Source: Cafeteria roenbergensis
Taxonomy: Eukaryota; Sar; Bigyra; Bicosoecida; Cafeteriaceae
DNA: 64,000 nucleotides
NCBI GenBank assembly: GCA_008330645.1
Contig: VLTN01000080.1
Location: 1-64,000 of the forward strand
Direction: 5' to 3'
Part shown: piece after piece, positions 56,718-64,000 of the stretch
Layout of the letters: each line of letters begins with the position of its first letter
Numbering within the stretch: position 1 is the stretch's first letter
Translations under genes and position numbers: made by a program
Notes under the pieces: model-generated
The model's input: the letters and a program-made list of their open reading frames with translations, nothing else
Database searches by the model: none
What the model was told of the DNA's origin: nothing

Positions 56718-59700
56718 TCACAGCCACGGAAGCCACCCCACGTAGAGTCGGCAGAGGTTCTCGTGGCTGGTCGCCTCGGCGATGAGGCGGTGTGCCTGGC
56801 CCTCGACCGACAGCGGGGTCCCGCCCGCGCCCGGGTTGCCCGCAGCTCGGCCAGAGGCGAGTGCCACCTCGCCGGCCGTGTGGCCGTAGTTGTAGAAGCC
56901 GGCGATGCGCTCAGCCGTGCGGCGCATGACCTCGAGGCCTTCCATTTGGACGGTTTCGCCTCCGACGCCGGTGAGAGGCAGCATGCCGCCGTCGCTGCCG
57001 ACGCGGTCCGACCCCCTGCCGCCGCCCGAGTCGCTGCCTCGCTTGGACTTTCGGTTCCACTCCACGAGGGGGTCGTGGACGAAGGGCTCCAGCACCGACA
57101 GCAGCACGTCGCGCTCCGAGCGGAACACCCGCAGACACGCCTCGGCGGTGCGGCGGAACGTCCCCTCGTGGCCCGCCAGCCCCATGCCGTCGAGCATGTT
57201 GCCAGTGAGGCGGAACGGCACCACCTCCGCGCGGCGCAGCTTCAGGCCCTTGTCGAAGATGCAGTCGAAGTCCACGTGCACGCAAGCGCCGCTTCGCGTG
57301 TCGATGAGCAGGTTTTCGCCGTGGCGGTCGCCCAAGCCGATGATGTGGCCCGTGATGCTCCACGCGGCGGCGGAGCGCGCAAACTCGGTGCGGGACGCGA
57401 GCCACTCTGCCGGCCCAGCAAACGTGAGCGGAAACCACTGGTGGAACAGCGCGGGGAAGAGCGGCAGCCAGCGGAAGCGAAAGCGCGTTGCCATGGTCTT
57501 TTTGTCGTGTGCAAACATGTCCTGCTCCTTCTGGTACGTCTTGTACGTCTCGGTCACCACGACCATGGGGTCCTTGAGCTTGTTCGCGGCGTACACCTTG
57601 GTAACCTCGGCCCGGAACGTGGACGTGCCCTGGACCCACTCGGCGAGCCCCGTGTCCTCGCTCAGCACCACCACCGCGTACGCTCGCAGCGCCAGCGCGC
57701 GCCTACGGCCCTCCGCGTCCCGCCGAAGCAGCCTGTTCACCGTCGTGGCGAACTCCATCACGCGCGCGTCTTTGCGCAGGTCACCGCGCCGCTCCGTCTT
57801 GCACAGGAACGGGTGGCGGCGGCCGTCCGTCCCCATGGCCGTGACCCGCTTCGGCTGCTCCTTGGAGGACATCACCGCCACCGTGGGCTCAAGCTCTGCC
57901 ACGAGCACCTGGGAGTCGGGCTCGCCGAAGCCGGACAGGGAGAGCGACCCCGGCGCCAGCTGGTCCACCCGGCCGCCGTTGATGACCAGGGCGGCAGCGG
58001 CGGCGACCTCCCCCTCAGCCAGCGCCTCCGCCTCGTCGCCCGATCCAGCAATGCCCTGCGTGCCGGCGGTCGCGCCGGTGCCGCCGGGCGCCGACCCCAT
58101 CGGCGAGCCCGCGGCAGCAGCCGACGCGCCACCAGCGCTTGAACCGGCGCCGGCGTTCGAGACAGCGCCCGCGGCAGCAGCGCCGCCCTCCGCGCCCCCC
58201 CAGCCACGACCACCGTCCAGCGGGTCCGGGGCCTCAGGCACCGACACCGTCAGCTGACGCAGGTTCGGGATCAGCACGCCGTTGGCGCCGGCGGAATCAA
58301 ACGCGCGACGTGACACGGACCAGCTGATGTTCAGCTGCTTCGAGTCCGCAGCCGTGGTTGACCGCGCGCAGGCCACCAGCGCCTTGACAGTCGAGTTGTA
58401 AAGGCCCACCTGCGCCTGGTGGCCGGGCAGCCCGGCAGAGCCACGGATCAAGTCCAGCACCTGGTGGGCTCGCTCTGCCCGCAACCGCACCGTGCTTCGG
58501 GAGAGGCTGACGATCGACCAGTGGCTCTGCCGCGGGAAGAGCAAGCTCACGAGCTGCAGCGTGCGCTGGATGAATCCGGCCACGCGGCCGTGCCTGTGGC
58601 AGATTCGCGACGTGAGCTGCGGCAGAGCCGTGAGCCATCGGTTGGCGGTCATGGTGGCGAGGAGGCCCTCCAGCCGATCGAGAAGCCGCTGCAAGCACTC
58701 CTCAGACGGCTTCGCGTAGACCGACTGCGGGTCCGACGCGAGCACCGCGCCGACACTGGCTCCGCCGCCGGCTGCAGCTGCGGCGGCGGCTGTGGAGGAG
58801 GCCGAAGAAGTGCGCGATGCAGAGCCACTTCGAGCCTCCCGCTCGCAGGCCGCGCCATAGTCGAGCACCAGCGTCAGGACCCGGGGCAGCATCTCGTACA
58901 CGTGGCGGGCCTGAGAGCGCGCTGCCCGGAGCCCGCGGCAAAAGTGCTGGACTACAAGAGTCACGTGCTTGTCCCGGGACTCCAGCACCGAGCTCTGCAG
59001 GTCCCCCGCCGAAACCGCGACCATCAGGCTCTGCAGAACCGAGTCGAAGTACCGGCCCAGCCGGTAAATGCCCTCCTCCCACTGCTGCCCCAGCTTGATG
59101 GCGAGGCGAAACCGCGCCGCAACGGTCCTGTCCGCGCACTGCGCGTCCAGCTGCCACCCCGTGGCCAGCAGCACCCGCCGGCCCTCCTCGAGCTGCTCCG
59201 CCTCGGTCATGCCTGCAGCAGCCGCCTCGACGGCCCTGGAGTCCCTCACGACCGGCTCGATCTCCGCTAGCGCCGCCCGCACCCGCCCCTGTGCCCTGAG
59301 CAGTCGGGCCGACTCCACGCCCGCCGATGCGTCGCCCAGCGCCTTGGCTCGCAGCAGAGCCGTCGAGGCCACTTCGAAGCTGCCAGCTCCTCTGGCCAGC
59401 CGCGCCAGCTCTGTCCAGGACGCGGCCTCTGCTGAGCGCAGGCCGAGGACGCGAGCGACGCTCCGGCGAGCGGCCAGCACCGGCTCTCTGGCTTCCATTG
59501 ACGGCTGCGTGATGTCCAAGCGACCGCCGGGTGACCACCGGCTGACCAGCGCCTGGCGCTCCCCCGACCACTCCCCCCTCCCGCTGGCAGCAGCCGCCTC
59601 CACGGCCGCTGCCGCCTCCTCCACATCGGCGAGGGCGTGGAGGCGGACGGCGTGGGCGTATGCTCGGGTGTAGCCGTCCGACGACGCAGCCGCGAGCGAG

Positions 59701-62638
59701 CGTACGGCCGACGACCGAGCAGCCCGCAGCGCCCCGGCGAGGGACCGGCTTGCCCCAGCCAACGCAGCTCCTGCCGACGATCCTGCCGACGATCCTGCCA
59801 GCACCGCCGGCTCATGCAGGAACCCTCCATGCAGGGCGGCCGATGACCAGCCGCCAGCCCCATCCGACACCGACGCCGACGCCGCCCCCGCGTCGAGCAG
59901 CGCCCTCCCGCCGGCGGCGCCGTGTCGCCACATGTGCCCGTGGCCATGCCCAGCCGCCAGCGAGGCCACTCCTCCGGACGCCGCCCCCGTGGCAAGCAGC
60001 GCGCGCTGCCACCCCTCGAGGCGCCACATCCCCCGCGGCGGCGGCAACGCCCACGCGATTGACGAAGTTGCGCTGCCGGGAAGGATTGCAGCTGCCGCGC
60101 CAACGGTGGTGTGCGCGAACGGGCCCCTCCAGCCGGCCGGCAGCCGGCCAGCCTCAGCCAGAGACTGGCTCCGAAGCAGCCGGAGCAGCTTGCGCGAAAC
60201 CGCTGGCCGGCAAGACCCGCCGGTTTCGCGTCCACCGCGAGCGCCACGGTCGGCGAACTCCATCGATCCGTTGCGGAGGCGCAGCTGATCGCTTCCGGCC
60301 AAAGCATCGCCCCACTGTCCGAGGCGGGTCACCGCGGCATCACTGCCGCTGCGAGAGGCCGTCCCGCTGTGCGGCCCCGTCGCCGATGCTGCGGCCCTCC
60401 CGGGCTTCACAAACGTGGCGGCAGCTCTGGCGGCGTCTCTTGCTGCGGTCTCAACGCGGTGGAGCTCCAGCATGACCCTGCCCATCGACGCCTCGAACGG
60501 CTCTGCCGACGGCGCGGCGCCTGTGTCCGCTTCGCCCATGCGGTTTCGCGCCTCGCCTCCAGCAGAGCCGTTGAGAAGCTCGACGAGCGCGCCCCACTGG
60601 CCCAGCTGCCACGCGGCGTCACAGGCCAGAGGCGCGAGCGCCGGCGCCAGTGCCGGCTCCGCCGCGATCACCCCGCGCGCCCTGACCAGGGAGGTTTCGA
60701 TGTGCCCTGTCCGTTGAAGGCACCGCACGAGGCCTGCCTGCAGAGCCGCCCGCTCAGCAAGCTGCGACGCGGTTGCGGCAGCGTCGACGCCTGAGTGGGG
60801 CGCCGGGCGGGAGTCGTCCGCATCGGCGCTGGCGCCGCTCTCGCCGGCGTCGTAGCGGCCGCTGCCGCTGTCGTCGCCGCCGTCGTCGTCACTCTCGGCG
60901 CAGTCGTCGTCATCGTCGTCGTCGTCGTCGTCGTCATCGTCGTCATCGTCGACGTCGTCGACGTCGTTGCCGCCGCCACCGCGCGATGCTTGCACGCCAC
61001 CTGCGCGGGTTCCCGCACCCGCCCTGCCCGCTGAGCGCCTCGGACGCTTGCGCGGGCCAGCGCCAGCACGGGAACGCGCCCTCTCGGAGCCGTCAGAGGC
61101 GTCGCCTCCGCCGTCGGCGACGCCGCTGCCAGTGGCGCCGGCACCACCGTTGGCACCCCACACTGTCCCTGTTGGGCCCAAGCCCAACCCTTCCGCGGCG
61201 TGGTCGGCAGAGCCCGCGGCCGCCAGGGCCTCATACGACACCAGTGCATCCGGCCACCGCCCATCGTGCTCCGCGTCGAGAAGTTGCTCACGGAGCGACT
61301 CCCTGGCGCCGCCCTCGCCGCCTCGCCCGCCCGCTGTCTTGGCCTCGCTGGACTCAGCTGCGGCAGCAGACGAAGTGGCAGAGCCGTCGGGTCCCGCGAA
61401 GAGCCGCTTGGCTCGGAGCGCAGTGACCCCGTGGATGGTGTCCGGGTCACCCGTCGCCGCGCAGAGCTGCTGCAGCAGAGCCAGCTCTGCGCGAGTGTAG
61501 GGCACTTCCCCGAAGACGAGACCGCCCACCGCAGCGGCGCTGCCGCCGTCGGTGGCGGGCTCGGAGCGGCCAATGTGCGCCTTGACCCGTCGCTCGACCA
61601 GCGGGTCCAGGATGCCGTTTCGGAAGGGTCCGGCGTACCGCGCCCGCAGGTACGACTCGAAGTACAGCAGAGCGCGGGGAGCGGCGCCGACGCGGTGCGC
61701 GGCCAGCGCCAGGAGGTTTCTCGGAACTGTCCGCACGAGGGCCGCAACGCGCTTGCCGTCCCCGAGCAGTGCCGACATGCCCTTGGGGGAGGAGGACGAG
61801 GAGGAGGACCTGCGCCTGCGTGGCGCGGTGGCCATCCGCAGAGCGTTCGCCTTCTCCCAGGCGGTTAGGGTATCCATCACTCCGAACACCACGTGCGCGC
61901 AGCGGGCCACGTCAGCGTCAACCCGGCGGAACGAACTGCCGAGCGGGACGGCGGTCAGCTGACTCTCGTCGGCGTCGGGCGGAACGCCGGCCGCGGAGGT
62001 CAACACTTCGACCATTTCACCCCGGATCTCCGCCGAAACCGCGCCGTCTGCGTTGGGGAGAGACGCCACGCACGCTAGCGCGTACGGCAGCGCCGCGAGG
62101 GCCAGGTCCGCGTCCGCCCATGCCGCGGTTTCGCACGCGAGAAGGATCCTTGGCCACGTGCCTGCCTCGAGTGACTCCTCGTCCGCACCCGCTGCCAAGC
62201 TGCGCGTCGCGTCGCCGGCGTCAGCCCCACCACCACTGCCGCCTGCTGCAGCAGTCCCAGCGCCGTCGCCGGCGCCGTCACCGGCGCCAGCCGTCCCTGT
62301 TGCCGCTGCTGCGGTCATCGCGATGAGGCGAATCACGCGGTGCGTCCAGCTGCAAGCCCACGCCGCGAACCGGGACCGGGAGGCGCTGGCTCTCACGTGT
62401 GGAAGGATTCTGAGAGACGCAGACGGAGCGGGATCAGCTGACCCAGGCGCCGAAACCGCGCCCATTGAGCGATCGCTGGCGTGGCTGAGCGGGTCGGAGG
62501 CCCTTGCAGCGCGGTGAGAGCTGTGGCCAGCGAAGCCGCCACCAGCTCTGCCGAGACGCTCCGCAGCCCCATGTGCCCCCCGCCTGGTGCCAGCGTCGCC
62601 TGCCCAGCGAGAACCAGCTCCGTGGGCAGCAGCCGCTC

Positions 62639-62672
<34 letters not shown>

Positions 62673-64000
62673 GGGCCGGGCAGGTGAACCCGCCCCCCCC
62701 TCGTGCAGCTGCGACATCGGCACCACCGCAAGCGCTTGCGATGGCGCGAAACCGCGGTGGTCAGCAAACGGGGCTCGCAGCGAAGACGCCGGCGACGAGG
62801 ATGCGGGTGCGGACTTGGCCGACACGGGCCTGACTGGCCCGTGATCGTCCTCGTCGTCGCTGCATCTGCTGGCTCTGCCAGGATTGGGATTGCTACCCGA
62901 TGGCTCCGGCCAGTGGCGGCGGCGCCTGAGCTCCGCGGTCGCCAGGCCATCCTGGTGGTGGCGGCGCGAATCCCCGTCCGACGTCGCCGCCCTCCGGACA
63001 GCGACTGCGGCAGAGCCACTTCGTCGCGATCGGCGAATGGAGAGAGTTGACTCCCAGTAGGGAGCCACGACGTCGGCGACGTCGGCGCCAACCAGATCCA
63101 CCAGCGGCTGGGGAAGCTGCATGCCAAGCCCTGCTGCCGCAGCGGCGGCAGCGCCAGCACCAGCGCCAGCGCCAGCGCCAGCGCCAGCAGCGCCCGCACT
63201 GGACTGGGCACCGCCGAGTGCGCCCGCGGCAGCAGGGCCGGCCGCCGACGCGGAGGACTGCGCTCCCCCTCCGTGACCGCCAGCCGCGCCGGCGTGCGCG
63301 GAGGAGGAACCTGCCGCCAGCCCCGACGCGGCCGACCCGTGCTCGGCGGCCGGGCCAATGCCTGCCTGCGACGCGGAGACGACGGCGTGGCGAACCCGCT
63401 GCCGCATGCTGAGGCGCGGTTTCGCCACTCCGAGCAGAGCCGCGGCCTCCTCGAGCATGCGTTGAGCGGTGAGAGCGACGGCCTGCTGGGCGCTGGACCC
63501 CGCCGCCGTTCGAAGGGCCCTCGCGATGTGGGAGCGGATGAAGTGCTTCACGAAGTGCTTTCGGCTCTGCTCTGGCTCTGCTTCGACTGTTCCGTTGACC
63601 ACCTTGAGGTCGAGCCTGGCAGGGTCGACCGCTCCAAGCAGGCCGATGCAGCGGCCGCAGAGGTCCCTGGTGCGGTCCGTGGTCGATCGCCGAGCGACGC
63701 TGAGCAGAGCCGCGAGGAGGTCTGACACCACCGGATCCGAGGGGCCCCCCTCCACAGGGCCCCCCGCTCCGCTGGCGAGCGCAACCGCAGCCGCAGGCGC
63801 CCCGCGCAGCGCCGACTGCACGGCCGCCAGCGCCAGCGCCACCACGCCCTCCACGTCGTGCCGAAGCAGCGGCACGAGGCTGGCGAGGCGGCGTGCGAGC
63901 TGCCCGGCGGTCGCGAAACCGCTCCCCGACGCGCGCAGGGGCTCTGCCGACCCGGAGCCCGCTGGAGCCGGCGCAGCGTCGCTCCTGTCCCGTGCATGCC
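56718..64000 (-). CDS. ATR: ATR checkpoint kinase, C-terminal part, partial
   Basis: PI3K-like kinase that senses replication stress and phosphorylates SQ/TQ sites. The frame is open without introns from the right edge to the stop at 56718, about 2,430 residues, so the start lies outside the window. The FAT region precedes the kinase domain: VTAMGTDGRRHPFLCK, ALRAYAVVVLSEDTGLAEWV, catalytic loop GLGDRHGENLLID (near 57320), metal-binding HVDFDCIFDKG (near 57270), EVVPFRLTGNMLDGMG. The C-terminal FATC reads LSVEGQAHRLIAEATSHENL with YVGWLPW, closest to the ATR LSVEGQ-x-LI form rather than TOR or ATM. Long low-complexity inserts rich in Ala, Gly and Asp break the N-terminal helical repeats (poly-Asp near 60900-60965), making the region longer than usual. 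Confidence 0.92.
60905..60965 (-). repeat. GTC/GAC repeat coding poly-Asp in ATR
   Basis: Imperfect (GTCGTC, CATCGTC) run on the plus strand, read as a stretch of about 20 Asp codons with a few Val. Confidence 0.9.

Noticed and set aside
58139-63412. Many plus-strand open frames across the ATR gene
   Set aside because: They are shadows of a high-GC minus-strand gene with intact kinase and FATC motifs. The Arg-rich translations are typical antisense artefacts.

Overview
The window is a GC-rich (about 70% by eye) piece of nuclear DNA from a eukaryote. Evidence: spliceosomal GT-AG introns, eukaryote-only proteins (ubiquitin E1, ATR, RNA polymerase III subunit RPC25, UTP25, EME1, PAT1) and codon-scale Ala, Ser, Gln and Asp runs inside conserved proteins. 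A CFAP299 gene implies cilia or flagella. Alanine-rich inserts, compact spacing, short introns with a nearly invariant GTGAG donor, and giant Cys-rich surface proteins fit a GC-rich unicellular alga or protist (haptophyte- or stramenopile-like). The lineage cannot be fixed from the sequence alone.

Left part (1-26.7 kb): an accessory region built from a duplicated head-to-head gene pair. Each copy has a leftward gene for a secreted or surface giant protein and a rightward gene for a leucine-rich-repeat protein, sharing a roughly 0.5 kb 5' region. Copy A (1-8.9 kb) is decayed. Its giant gene carries several frame-changing indels and runs off the left edge. Its LRR gene is split by a 3.27 kb insertion with a 7-bp target duplication, and lacks its 3' end. 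A PIF/Harbinger-type transposase relic follows. Copy B (11.4-26.7 kb) looks largely intact. Its giant gene would encode about 4,360 residues: signal peptide, near-identical 492-residue repeats, calcium-binding-like Cys motifs, a coiled coil, a long Cys-rich array, an IPT/TIG-like segment and a multi-pass C-terminal membrane domain. One single-base gap in a C run breaks its frame and may be a sequence error.

Right part (27-64 kb): a dense housekeeping block, mostly on the minus strand. In order: cysteinyl-tRNA synthetase (+), ubiquitin-activating enzyme E1 (-), PAT1-like mRNA decay factor (-), RNA polymerase III subunit RPC25 (+), CFAP299 (-), a membrane protein joining a bacterial-type solute-binding domain to a VWA domain (-), an inosine/xanthosine triphosphatase of the YjjX type (+), a membrane UBX protein (-), UTP25 (-), EME1 (-), a TylF-type methyltransferase with an N-terminal membrane region (-), and ATR kinase (-, running off the right edge). 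Exon joins were worked out by eye from reading frames and splice sites. For CysRS, RPC25, CFAP299, the VWA protein, the NTPase, EME1 and UBA1 the exon lengths sum to a whole number of codons.

The most unusual items are the duplicated giant-protein/LRR pair with its homogenised repeats, the unclassified 3.27 kb insertion, and the two bacterial-looking families (solute-binding/VWA and TylF methyltransferase) among ordinary eukaryotic genes.
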